This document shows, one piece after another, positions 1-7,677 of a stretch of DNA of 29,742 nt. Source of the DNA: Candidatus Aenigmatarchaeota archaeon. Its GTDB lineage: Archaea; Aenigmatarchaeota; Aenigmatarchaeia; QMZS01. A program made the position numbers and the translations under genes. The notes beneath the pieces are model-generated. The model saw nothing but the letters and a program-made list of their open reading frames with translations, was not told the origin of the DNA and made no database searches. The DNA lies in NCBI GenBank assembly GCA_016932615.1, contig JAFGCN010000008.1:1-29742 (forward strand), read 5' to 3'. Numbering within the stretch: position 1 is the stretch's first letter; the number at the start of each line of letters is the position of its first letter.

Positions 1-84
1 AGAATTATCTATCTCTTTCTTAGAATTATCTATCTCTTTCTTAGAATTATCTATCTCTTTCTTAGAATTATCTATCTCTTTCTT
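1..84. repeat. 21-bp perfect tandem repeat, four copies
   Basis: Four head-to-tail identical copies of a 21-bp unit that starts AGAATTATCT and ends TTTCTT, at 1-21, 22-42, 43-63 and 64-84. The array breaks off cleanly at 85 and may continue beyond the left edge. The unit length is a multiple of three. On the minus strand one frame is open through all copies and reads KKEIDNS per unit, while the other two minus frames hit a stop in every unit. On the plus strand two frames are open. There are no spacers, so it is not CRISPR. It is either a minisatellite or a heptad-repeat coding tract. Confidence 0.95.
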
Positions 85-126
85 AGATGCCTGGGGAATC
101 CTTTCAATTTTGTAGGTTTTGCACAA
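1..126 (-). CDS. possible partial ORF with heptapeptide repeats (runs off left edge)
   Basis: Speculative. The minus-strand frame through the 21-bp repeats is open from an in-frame TGA at 160-162 down to position 1. It has no ATG; the first usable start is TTG at 124-126. From there it reads a short lysine/isoleucine-rich lead, then IPQAS, then four KKEIDNS heptads. One aliphatic residue per heptad and many charges suggest an extended helix or low-complexity linker rather than a strong coiled coil. It would be the third gene of the minus-strand group that ends at 153. The missing ATG and lack of a visible ribosome binding site are reasons for doubt. Confidence 0.22.
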   Translation of the reverse strand, partial: MCKTYKIERIPQASKKEIDNSKKEIDNSKKEIDNSKKEIDNS

Positions 127-152
127 AGAATAAAATATTTTTTGGAAAGGGG

Positions 153-824
153 TTATTTTTCAATCTTGCCCGTTTCCAGCAGTGAAATCAGATCATCTTT
201 GCTGACCAGGCCTTCATACTGTCGGCTGTTGACTATAAGTGTTGGATATTGGGTTACATTGTAGCTGTGCTTTATGATTATAACTGGTGAGAGGTCGAGT
301 TCTCCATCAATTGAAAATATCATGGTTTCGGGGTGGCTTTTCTTTATGCTGTTGAGTATAATCCCTTGAGATTCGCAGCCCTCACAATTACTCGAGTAGA
401 AGTAAAGGATATCGTCTATCGGCACTGAGCAGTCTTTTTCAAGAGTTTTGCTTAATGTCCAGTACTTTATCAGTAGCAGTGTATAGCTTCTTTTGAGCAT
501 TTCATAGTCTCCTGGAAGGTATCTTTTTCCGTCGGAAGAGCTCTCGTACATATCCACCCTTTTGCCCAGCTCTTCCAGCTCAGGAACCATTGAGGCCTGG
601 TAATGTGACAGGGCATCACATTTTTTCTCGCCTAGAGAGTCAAGGAGGAGCATATTTGTTTCCTGGATGCTCCTTAGTTCTTCAAGATAGGCCAGGTCCT
701 TGGAGATGCTGCTGATTTTAGCGTCATTAATCATATTTGCCACCATCAGCCCCGAGATAAATATCACTAGACTGGCCACAAAAGTTATGAGATATAGGCC
801 GTAGTTTATTTTTCTTTTCACCAT
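153..824 (-). CDS. membrane-anchored thioredoxin-fold protein
   Basis: A 223-residue protein with a short basic N-terminus, one membrane helix (about residues 9-30) and a helical stalk of about 100 residues rich in Glu/Leu. The C-terminal thioredoxin-like domain (about 136-220) carries the redox motif CEGC at 147-150 after the strand ILYFYSSN, and a probable cis-proline in QYPTL (Pro194). The fold and both cysteines are directly visible. With the anchor and N-in topology, the domain should face outside the membrane, so a thiol-disulfide exchange role on exported proteins is inferred; the partner is unknown. Its start overlaps the end of the upstream glycosyltransferase by 7 bp, so the two are probably cotranscribed. 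Family members vary too much to call it an oxidase, isomerase or reductase. Confidence 0.8.
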   Translation of the reverse strand: MVKRKINYGLYLITFVASLVIFISGLMVANMINDAKISSISKDLAYLEELRSIQETNMLLLDSLGEKKCDALSHYQASMVPELEELGKRVDMYESSSDGKRYLPGDYEMLKRSYTLLLIKYWTLSKTLEKDCSVPIDDILYFYSSNCEGCESQGIILNSIKKSHPETMIFSIDGELDLSPVIIIKHSYNVTQYPTLIVNSRQYEGLVSKDDLISLLETGKIEK

Positions 825-2062
825 TTTTTCTCTAGTTTTAAAAGCTCATATACTATGGCGCCCATCCAGAAGATGGAATAGAGGAGGGGGTAGATAAACA
901 TATAGCTTAAATAATCCAATTTTCTTTTTCTCAGGTTGAGGTTTTCATTTGAGGCGTGAATGCTGATAAGTATGATAGATATGCCGATGGACATAAAGAG
1001 CAACATAAAATAGGATAGAGAATTTATCGAAATGATGTCGAAAACAAAGGAAAGTGTGGGTGTCTGCAGCCCCACAAGCATTATTGCGTGCACGGTATCA
1101 TATGCGCTCTTTAGAGAGAGATAGGCGGGTAGGAAGAGCATATAGCCCAAAATAAAGAGCCAAACGAAGTTTATTGGAAGAACATATACTCCGAGGTTTC
1201 CATAACGTGGATTTCCGAACATTCTCAGGTATTTTGCCGTGGTTTTAAAGTAGCCGCGGTACCAGCGTATCCTTTGGTTAAACAGCTCTCTGAAGGTTTC
1301 CGGCGCTTCTGTGTATACTACTGCAGTAGTGCTGTTTTCCATTCTACGCCCCTCAAGCTGCATTCGAAATGCAAGCTCCATGTCCTCAACTATGCTGTCC
1401 TTATCCCAACCACCCATCTTCCTTATAAGCTCGGTCTTGTAAACCGATCCGGGGCCTGGAAGGACGTACTGGCAATCAAGCACTGCAAAAAGCTTTCTGA
1501 GGTAAATCGAGAATATATATTCCACCCACTGTATCTTTTGCATCAAAGTCCTGGATTTTGAAATCTTCATTGCAGGGGAAACTGCCACTATATCTCCCCC
1601 CAATTCCCCAACAATCCTTCGAAGATAGTCTTTTTTGGGAAAAGAGTCTGCATCCATCGTTGCAATATAGTCGGTTTTTACGAACCTTAAGGCATAGTTT
1701 AAGGAGTCCGCTTTACCTGTGTTTTTCTTGCTTATCACCCTTATTCTGGGATTTTTAATTTTGCGGCATTCTTTTAGCGTGTTGTCCTTTGAGCCGTCGT
1801 TTATTACGATAATTTTCAGCAGGTTTTTTGGGTAGTCCAGGTTAAGGCAGGTTTTCAGGCATTTGCATATGCCTTTCTCTTCATTGTAGGCGGGTATCAG
1901 TATTGTTACTGAAGGCAGCTTCTTTGGGGCCTTTTTTTGCTTGAATTTGCCCAAGTTTCCAATATAAACCAGCAGAAACAGGACAGAACCATAAATCATC
2001 ACAAAATAGCAGGCGAGCTGCAGCAGGTCCATTATCGCAAAGTTTCCGAGGGCAAATAGCAT
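818..2062 (-). CDS. membrane glycosyltransferase family 2 (processive type)
   Basis: A 414-residue GT2 enzyme with one N-terminal membrane helix (about 12-34), a cytosolic GT-A domain (about 50-285) and three or four C-terminal membrane helices. Visible motifs are the nucleotide-binding VINDG (86-90), the metal-binding DAD (137-139), the acceptor/base motif VEDME (225-229) and QRIRW (263-267). The QxxRW motif is typical of processive enzymes such as poly-N-acetylglucosamine, cellulose and hyaluronan synthases. A role in making or exporting an extracellular polysaccharide is therefore likely, but the sugar cannot be read from the sequence. Length fits the PgaC/IcaA group. It precedes and overlaps the thioredoxin-like gene, and diverges from pheS across a 77-bp spacer. 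A second Met at residue 11 is an alternative start; the first was kept because it completes the N-terminal helix region. Confidence 0.85.
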   Translation of the reverse strand: MLFALGNFAIMDLLQLACYFVMIYGSVLFLLVYIGNLGKFKQKKAPKKLPSVTILIPAYNEEKGICKCLKTCLNLDYPKNLLKIIVINDGSKDNTLKECRKIKNPRIRVISKKNTGKADSLNYALRFVKTDYIATMDADSFPKKDYLRRIVGELGGDIVAVSPAMKISKSRTLMQKIQWVEYIFSIYLRKLFAVLDCQYVLPGPGSVYKTELIRKMGGWDKDSIVEDMELAFRMQLEGRRMENSTTAVVYTEAPETFRELFNQRIRWYRGYFKTTAKYLRMFGNPRYGNLGVYVLPINFVWLFILGYMLFLPAYLSLKSAYDTVHAIMLVGLQTPTLSFVFDIISINSLSYFMLLFMSIGISIILISIHASNENLNLRKRKLDYLSYMFIYPLLYSIFWMGAIVYELLKLEKKW

Positions 2063-2139
2063 TAAAGTAATTGCCCTAATTGCTTATTTGCCTTTTTGGC
2101 TGGCCGGACCGGCTTTCTTTACTTTTTTTAATCGAAATT
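2063..2139. promoter_or_regulatory. divergent promoter region with GC-rich inverted repeat
   Basis: A 77-bp spacer between the divergent glycosyltransferase and pheS starts. It must hold both promoters. It contains the inverted repeat GCCGGACCGGC (2103-2113), followed by a pyrimidine/T-rich tract (2114-2129) ending just before the pheS ATG at 2140. No clear consensus TATA box is visible for either gene. The palindrome could be an operator or a short RNA hairpin in a leader; this is inference from its position only. Confidence 0.4.
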
Positions 2140-3390
2140 ATGCAGGAAAAAGTGGCATATGGGCTTACGGAAGAAGGAAAAAAGTATCTTGAAGAGGGGC
2201 TCCCCGAGAGAAACCTTTTGAATCTGATTTCAAAAGGAAAAGTCCCTTTTGAAGAGGCAAAACGGCTTGAAAACTTTAATATTGCCCTTCAGTGGGCCAA
2301 AAAAAGCTCCTGGATTTTCATTGATGGGGGCTTTTTGTCCTTAAGCCCAGAAGGAAAAGCTGCTATTGAAAAGGGAAAGTCTGTCCTGGAAGAGGCGCTT
2401 TCAAATGCTGAAAAGCAGGTCATTCCCTCAGAAATGGCCTCACTGCTCCTTAAAAGAAACCTCATAAGAAAGCTTGATGCCCGCCTTGAGGATGTGAAAA
2501 AGCTCAAGGGAAAGGAGGTTTTGTCCCTCACGCCGGAGCTCATAAAGACCGGAATGTGGAAAGAGGTAAAGTTCAAGGAGTACAATGTGGGCTTTACCGG
2601 AAAGAAGCTTTACCCCGGAAAAAGGCATCCTTACAGGGTTTTTCTTAAAAACCTCAAGACGAAGCTTATAAACCTGGGCTTTGAGGAGATGGACTCAAGA
2701 ATTATCATGCAGGACTTCTGGAACTGCGATGTATTGTTCATGCCCCAGACTCACTCTGCACGGGATATCCATGAGATTTTTAATGTCGACGCAAAAATCC
2801 CTCTTGTCGACAGGTCGGTTGCAGAAAAAGTGGGAAAAGAGCACGAAAAGTACTGGGGCTATAAATGGGATTACGGGCGGTCAAACAGCGCGCTTTTGAT
2901 GTCCCAGGGAACAGCCCTTTCAGCTTCCCACCTGCCAAACTTGAAGATACCTGGCAAATACTTTAGCTTGGCAAAGGTCTTTCGGCCTGACGTGGTTGAC
3001 GCAACACACCTCCTTGAATTCTACCAGCTTGAGGGGATTGTCTGCGACAAGAGCATGAACTTTCGGCACTTGCTTGGCCTGCTTAAGCAGTTTGCTATCG
3101 ACATTGCCGGGGCTGAAGCGGTAAAGTTTTATCCGGACTACTTCCCGTTCACTGAGCCGTCAGTGCAGATATCAGCAAAGCACCCAAAGCTTGGCTGGGT
3201 AGAGCTTGGCGGAGCAGGGATATTTCGAAAACAAGTCACAAGGCCTTTTGGGATAGAGGAGCCGATAATTGCCTGGGGCCTTGGAATAGACCGCCTTGCA
3301 ATGTTTAACCTGGGCGTTACTGACATTAGGGAATTATATTCATCCAACCTTAAGTGGCTTCGGGAGAATTATTACTATGCCAAAGATTGA
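2140..3390 (+). CDS. pheS: phenylalanyl-tRNA synthetase alpha subunit, archaeal type
   Basis: The catalytic subunit charging tRNA-Phe. Class II landmarks from the ATG at 2140 (416 residues) are THSARD (204-209), FRPDVVDATH then QLEG (281-299), the Phe-pocket segment PFTEPS (336-341) and motif 3 GLGIDRLAM (380-388). The frame is open back to a TTG at 2080, but that extension is hydrophobic and unlike the family, so the ATG was chosen. Archaeal alpha subunits are usually near 500 residues and begin with several winged-helix folds. Here the family block LTEEGKKYLEEGLPER begins at residue 9, so the first fold appears to be missing while a second one (about 25-85) is present. pheT starts 14 bp before this stop, which implies coupled translation. 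Confidence 0.97.
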   Translation: MQEKVAYGLTEEGKKYLEEGLPERNLLNLISKGKVPFEEAKRLENFNIALQWAKKSSWIFIDGGFLSLSPEGKAAIEKGKSVLEEALSNAEKQVIPSEMASLLLKRNLIRKLDARLEDVKKLKGKEVLSLTPELIKTGMWKEVKFKEYNVGFTGKKLYPGKRHPYRVFLKNLKTKLINLGFEEMDSRIIMQDFWNCDVLFMPQTHSARDIHEIFNVDAKIPLVDRSVAEKVGKEHEKYWGYKWDYGRSNSALLMSQGTALSASHLPNLKIPGKYFSLAKVFRPDVVDATHLLEFYQLEGIVCDKSMNFRHLLGLLKQFAIDIAGAEAVKFYPDYFPFTEPSVQISAKHPKLGWVELGGAGIFRKQVTRPFGIEEPIIAWGLGIDRLAMFNLGVTDIRELYSSNLKWLRENYYYAKD

Positions 3391-4996
3391 TATTTCGAAG
3401 GGAGATTTGGAGAATTTGCTTGGTAGAGAGCTTTCTCTTGAGGAGCTTGAAAGCATGCTTCTTCTTGCAAAAGGGGAGCTTGACGGGGTGGACGGAGACC
3501 TTCTCAAGGTCGACATCAAGGACTCAAACAGGCCTGACCTTTGGAGCGCCGAAGGCATTTCCAGAGAGCTTAAGCTTCGGATGGGGGAAAAGCAGAAGCT
3601 CGAATTTAAGGACTCCGATATTGTCCTTAATGTTGACGAGAGTTTGAAAGATGTCAGGCCTTACATTTCCTGCTGCTATGTCCTTGGGCTGAACTTCACA
3701 GACCAGATGATAAAGGACCTTATGGGCCTTCAGGAAAGACTTCATGCGCAGCTTGGCAGAAACAGGGAAAAAGTAGCAATAGGCATTTCAAACTTCGACC
3801 TGATAAATCCAAACCTATCTTACCGCGTTGCCACTGAAGACCTGAAGTTTCCGCCGCTGGGATACACCGAGATGATGACCCCAAAAGAGGTCCTTGAAAA
3901 GCATGGAAAGGGGCAGGCATACAAGCACCTGGTCGGTGACAAAATTCCGGTCTTTGTCGACAGGAACAATCAGATAATATCCATGCCGCCGATAATCAAC
4001 TCGAATACTCTTGGAAAAATCGACGAGAATACAAAAAACATAATGATAGATGTTACCGGCACTGACGAGAAGCTGGTTGACCAGACGCTACTTATACTTG
4101 CCCTTAACTTTTCCGAGCGCGGTGGAAAGGTTTACCGTGTCAAGGTAAAATACATGGATTCTGATAAGTTCACGCCGAATATGGGCGCGATAACTGCTGA
4201 AGCTGAGCTTGAGGTGGTAAGGAATTTGAGTGGCCTTGACCTGGATGACAAAATGATTCAGGGCCTGCTTGAGCGGGCAGGGGCTTCCTGTTTGATAAAA
4301 GACGGAAAGATTGCTGCAGTTTACCCCCCATACAGAAAAGACGTGTTTGACGAGAGGGACCTGATAGAGGATGTCCTGATTTCATATGGCTACAATAACC
4401 TGATGCCCCTTAAAATTGAGATTCCAACAATCGGAAGCGAGAACACGAACATGCGCCTTAGCGAAGTTGCCGAGGAGCTTATGGTTGGAATGGGCTTCCA
4501 GCAGGCAATTTCATTTATACTTTCAAACGAAGAGAAGGAAAACGGAAGGATGGGCCACAGCGACAAGCTGTGTAGAATAACAAATCCTGTAAACCAGAAT
4601 TATACTGTTGTCCGGAGAAGCATACTTCCTTCCTTGATGGAATTCCTCTCAAAAAACCAGCATAATGAATTTCCACAGAAAGTTTTTGAGGTAGGAAAGG
4701 TAATTATTGATGGGGATAAGGAAAAAACTTTTGCCTCTGCAGTCCTCTCAAACTCGACAGTGAACTACGAGGAAATTTCCTCGTCCCTTGAGGCATTGGT
4801 CGAAAACCTTGGATTCACCCTAAAGCTTGAACCCTGCAATGACTATGCATTCATAAGCGGAAGGTCCGCAAGAGCCATGGTCAACGGGAAAATGGTTGGG
4901 GTTGTTGGTGAGGTAAGCCCTGAAACAATCACAAACTTTGGGATCGAAACGCCCGTGGCTGCTTTTGAGATAGACCTGGCATTTTTGCTCGATTAG
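3377..4996 (+). CDS. pheT: phenylalanyl-tRNA synthetase beta subunit, archaeal type
   Basis: Partner of PheS in the heterotetramer; the beta subunit carries the editing site and tRNA contacts. The start is the ATG at 3377, giving MPKIDISKGD, 539 residues, close to the usual archaeal length. Visible landmarks are the N-terminal block with NRPDLWS (51-57), a B3/B4 editing-type domain (about 90-255, with LHAQLGRNREKVAIGISNFD at 122-141), the B5 domain (about 280-345, with PYRKDVFDERDLIEDV) and a degenerate class II-like core to the C-terminus. It lacks the N-terminal OB-fold and C-terminal anticodon-binding extension of bacterial PheT, as expected for archaea. It overlaps pheS by 14 bp and is followed after 9 bp by a transporter gene. 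Confidence 0.96.
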   Translation: MPKIDISKGDLENLLGRELSLEELESMLLLAKGELDGVDGDLLKVDIKDSNRPDLWSAEGISRELKLRMGEKQKLEFKDSDIVLNVDESLKDVRPYISCCYVLGLNFTDQMIKDLMGLQERLHAQLGRNREKVAIGISNFDLINPNLSYRVATEDLKFPPLGYTEMMTPKEVLEKHGKGQAYKHLVGDKIPVFVDRNNQIISMPPIINSNTLGKIDENTKNIMIDVTGTDEKLVDQTLLILALNFSERGGKVYRVKVKYMDSDKFTPNMGAITAEAELEVVRNLSGLDLDDKMIQGLLERAGASCLIKDGKIAAVYPPYRKDVFDERDLIEDVLISYGYNNLMPLKIEIPTIGSENTNMRLSEVAEELMVGMGFQQAISFILSNEEKENGRMGHSDKLCRITNPVNQNYTVVRRSILPSLMEFLSKNQHNEFPQKVFEVGKVIIDGDKEKTFASAVLSNSTVNYEEISSSLEALVENLGFTLKLEPCNDYAFISGRSARAMVNGKMVGVVGEVSPETITNFGIETPVAAFEIDLAFLLD

Positions 4997-5005
4997 CAGA
5001 TTAGT

Positions 5006-6175
5006 ATGGATTTTCACTTAGATAGAAACGTTGGTTTGCTTGGTGTGGCTTTCCTCTGCATATTTTTTGGCTATGCAAGCGTTCAGCAGTATCTGGTCCT
5101 GTATTTTTCGGAAATGGGGCATACAGAACTTGGATTTCAGTCATTGATACTGGTTTACTTGTTTTATGGGCTATTCAATCCGATATCGGCAATATTTGTT
5201 TCTAAATATGGCGCAAAGAGCTGCATGATTTGCTCCTCCTTATTTTATTCTTTATTTATACTAACCCTTTTAAGCAAATCTGTTTTTTTGGTTTTTGCAA
5301 GTTCAATTCTTCTGGGTATTGCGGCAGCGTTTCTTTGGACGGGACAGCACAGTTATCTAATAAGGGCAAGCAACAAAAACCTTTATGGAAGCAATTCCGG
5401 GATATTTGGCGCTCTCAATGCCATAGGATCAACAGCCGGAATTATTGCATTGGGGGTTTTAGTTTCTGCTTTTCATTACACATTGCCTTTTTTGATATAT
5501 TCTATTTTTCCATTGGTTGGAACTGCCTTACTGCTAGGCATAAAGGATATCAGGCCAAAGAAAAAAGCTGACCCCCTTAATCTTCTGAAAAAGTCTCTTT
5601 CGAGCATGACTGCCTTAAGGATTTCCACGATCTGGATTGTGCTGAGTTTTGTTTCTGGCCTTATGTTTGGGATAATTCCATTACGAATTAAAGCGGTTTT
5701 TGGCATTCAGTACATTGGAATCCTGATGGCGCTGTTCTATATTTTGCCCATATTCACGGCATATTTATTTGGAAAAATGTCTGACTTGAGGGGAAGGGGA
5801 GGCATGGTGCTTTTCTCATATGTTTTGTTAATTTCCGGAATATTGTCTCTTTATATGTCGGCTCAGGCAATGTTCTTGATTCTGGGTATTTTTTTGCTTG
5901 CCCTAAATTCGGCGATGATGGGCCCGGTTATCATGGCATTAGTAGGGGATATTTCAAATGAAAAGAATCTTGAATTTTTGACTTCCGTATTCAGCACGAT
6001 ACAAAAAGTGGGTATTTTGGGGGCACTGATTTTAGGTCAGGCTTATTATAATGACATTGCTTCTATTTGTATTGTATCTCTTATGATTGCACTGATTTCT
6101 TTTATGGCTGTGTTTCCACTGTTCAGGATGAAAAAAGAAAAGATAAGGGAAATGATCGGCCGTGAGACCCAGTAA
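5006..6175 (+). CDS. major facilitator superfamily transporter
   Basis: A 389-residue integral membrane protein with about 12 predicted helices in two halves, separated by a charged cytosolic loop near residues 185-205 (DIRPKKKADP). Conserved glycine-rich helices and the loop GKMSDLRGRGG fit the MFS; the overall layout resembles UNC-93-like or sugar-porter-like members. The substrate cannot be inferred. It starts 9 bp after the pheT stop, so readthrough from pheST is likely, though a shared function is not evident. It ends 35 bp from the convergent metalloprotease gene. The short cytosolic tail (RMKKEKIREMIGR) is complete. Confidence 0.82.
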   Translation: MDFHLDRNVGLLGVAFLCIFFGYASVQQYLVLYFSEMGHTELGFQSLILVYLFYGLFNPISAIFVSKYGAKSCMICSSLFYSLFILTLLSKSVFLVFASSILLGIAAAFLWTGQHSYLIRASNKNLYGSNSGIFGALNAIGSTAGIIALGVLVSAFHYTLPFLIYSIFPLVGTALLLGIKDIRPKKKADPLNLLKKSLSSMTALRISTIWIVLSFVSGLMFGIIPLRIKAVFGIQYIGILMALFYILPIFTAYLFGKMSDLRGRGGMVLFSYVLLISGILSLYMSAQAMFLILGIFLLALNSAMMGPVIMALVGDISNEKNLEFLTSVFSTIQKVGILGALILGQAYYNDIASICIVSLMIALISFMAVFPLFRMKKEKIREMIGRETQ

Positions 6176-6210
6176 TAAAATTTGGCATTGACCTTGGCAT
6201 ATCCGGGAGC

Positions 6211-7656
6211 TTAGTTATTGCCTAAACTGTCAGGGCTTATCTTTGCAAAGTTTCCTGAAATTCCAGAAAGTGATGAGAGCATTCTGTTAAAGCCCTCCAC
6301 TATCCTTTTAAATCCTTCCAGCAGATAATCCCAGATGTAGCGGGGGGTTGGTTTTGGAATTGTCGGCTCTTCGACAATATATCCGATTTCGTTTCCGTTT
6401 GCTCTAGGCACCCGGAAGCTCATCTCATTAAGCTCTTTTGTGCAGGCCCTTATTTCGTCAATATCTTTTGAGTAGCAGGGCTTAAAGTCGCGCCCCAGTA
6501 TGCCCTCCATTATTCTGTTTGATTCCTCTTTGCTTGAGACGCTTTCATTTATCTCAAGCAAGTCCAGATAAACTCTGTGGAGGGAGGACTCATCATCCTT
6601 GAGGTATTCTCTTATGAAAAGCTCCGAGTAGGCATATCCAAATTCCCGGTCATATTTTGACTGGGGGTACCAGTAGCTCATATATTTCTGGTCATTTGCG
6701 TAGTAGTTCCAGAGGTCTTCTGGCGTCTTTTTCGGCTTGAGAGTGTAGATATAATTTTTTTCTTTCCACACCTTTTCGCTTCCAAATAGTTCTGGCTGCC
6801 TTTCTCCGAGCATGCGGTAGGTTATTGAGGTAGCGTAACAGGCAACACCTTCATCGAACCAACTTACGTTTGCCTTGTTCCAGGACAGGGCAAATGCATT
6901 GAATCCGTGGGTTGTTTCGTGAATTATTGTGGCGAGCGTGTCATTTGCGTTTTTTGACTCTTTCACGAGTATCATTCCGTTGAACGTTCCGGCACTCCAG
7001 TCCTTATATTCTTTGCCATATTCTTCTTCAGAGAGTATCGCAAGCCCAAACTTTACCGGGACTTTGAGTCCGGTAAGCCCTTCAATGAGGGGGTAGTATT
7101 TTTCGACAGTTTCAAGATCTATATCGGAATTTGTGAAGTAGTGTTCGCTTTCCTGGCTTCCGCCGTAGATAAGGTTGATGCTAAGCGGCCCTGTCCGTTT
7201 AGCCCGGGTTTCAGATTCAAGATACTCCACCTTTGCGTTCGGGGAAAATACGTAAGGAAAATTTCCCTTAACTTCTGCGTAAGAGGTTTCGTTTTCGAAT
7301 CCAAACAAGTTAAGCTCTACATGGTTCAGGCCCCCAGGTTTCTCCCAGTCACCTACGGAATAATACATGTTCACTATCCGGACATCTGCCCTTTTCTGGT
7401 TTGTCCTGAACTTCACAAGAGACCCGTCGAGCGTGTACTTTATGGCTCCAACCTCGTCCTCTATCTTTTCGAGCTGTGCTCCTTCGGGAATTATTACCGT
7501 AAGGTCCCAGTAGTCAAGTGGGGTATCTGAGGTCAGAACCATTGTGGTATTTATTGCTATTTTGGAGCCAACAAGCTCTACTTCGTGAATTACTTCTGCT
7601 AAAATAGGGCAGGGTAGCAGCAGTAATATCAGAAGGAGTAAATAATGATTTTTCAT
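6211..7656 (-). CDS. secreted zinc metalloprotease (gluzincin, M1/MA-like)
   Basis: A 481-residue protein with a clear signal peptide (hydrophobic core about 5-19, likely cleavage after ILA at 20) and no later membrane helix. A beta-rich N-terminal region (about 21-165) is followed by a peptidase domain with HETTH at 246-250 and a glutamate in WFDEG (Glu269). That spacing, HExxH-18 residues-E, is the gluzincin zinc site found in the M1 family. No GAMEN exopeptidase motif was found before it, so an endopeptidase or a divergent member is as likely as an aminopeptidase. The C-terminal region (about 430-481) has an amphipathic helix that might contact membrane or a partner. It lies 21 bp after the coiled-coil gene in the same orientation; the two are probably one operon. 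Substrate unknown; surface proteins are inferred. Confidence 0.85.
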   Translation of the reverse strand: MKNHYLLLLILLLLPCPILAEVIHEVELVGSKIAINTTMVLTSDTPLDYWDLTVIIPEGAQLEKIEDEVGAIKYTLDGSLVKFRTNQKRADVRIVNMYYSVGDWEKPGGLNHVELNLFGFENETSYAEVKGNFPYVFSPNAKVEYLESETRAKRTGPLSINLIYGGSQESEHYFTNSDIDLETVEKYYPLIEGLTGLKVPVKFGLAILSEEEYGKEYKDWSAGTFNGMILVKESKNANDTLATIIHETTHGFNAFALSWNKANVSWFDEGVACYATSITYRMLGERQPELFGSEKVWKEKNYIYTLKPKKTPEDLWNYYANDQKYMSYWYPQSKYDREFGYAYSELFIREYLKDDESSLHRVYLDLLEINESVSSKEESNRIMEGILGRDFKPCYSKDIDEIRACTKELNEMSFRVPRANGNEIGYIVEEPTIPKPTPRYIWDYLLEGFKRIVEGFNRMLSSLSGISGNFAKISPDSLGNN

Positions 7657-7677
7657 AAAAACTTAAAGCCAAACTAT

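Noticed and set aside
1-84. Possible CRISPR array
   Set aside because: The copies are directly adjacent with no spacers, and no cas genes are present.
153-824. Type IV pilin-like protein
   Set aside because: The short N-terminus and helix superficially resemble a pilin, but there is no class III cleavage site, and the C-terminal domain is clearly thioredoxin-like.
2080-2139. Longer PheS from a TTG start at 2080
   Set aside because: The extra 20 residues are hydrophobic, do not resemble the family N-terminus, and cover the only space available for the divergent promoters.
3296-3376. N-terminal extension of PheT inside pheS
   Set aside because: The family N-terminus begins at MPKIDISKGD (ATG 3377); the extension is out-of-frame pheS sequence.
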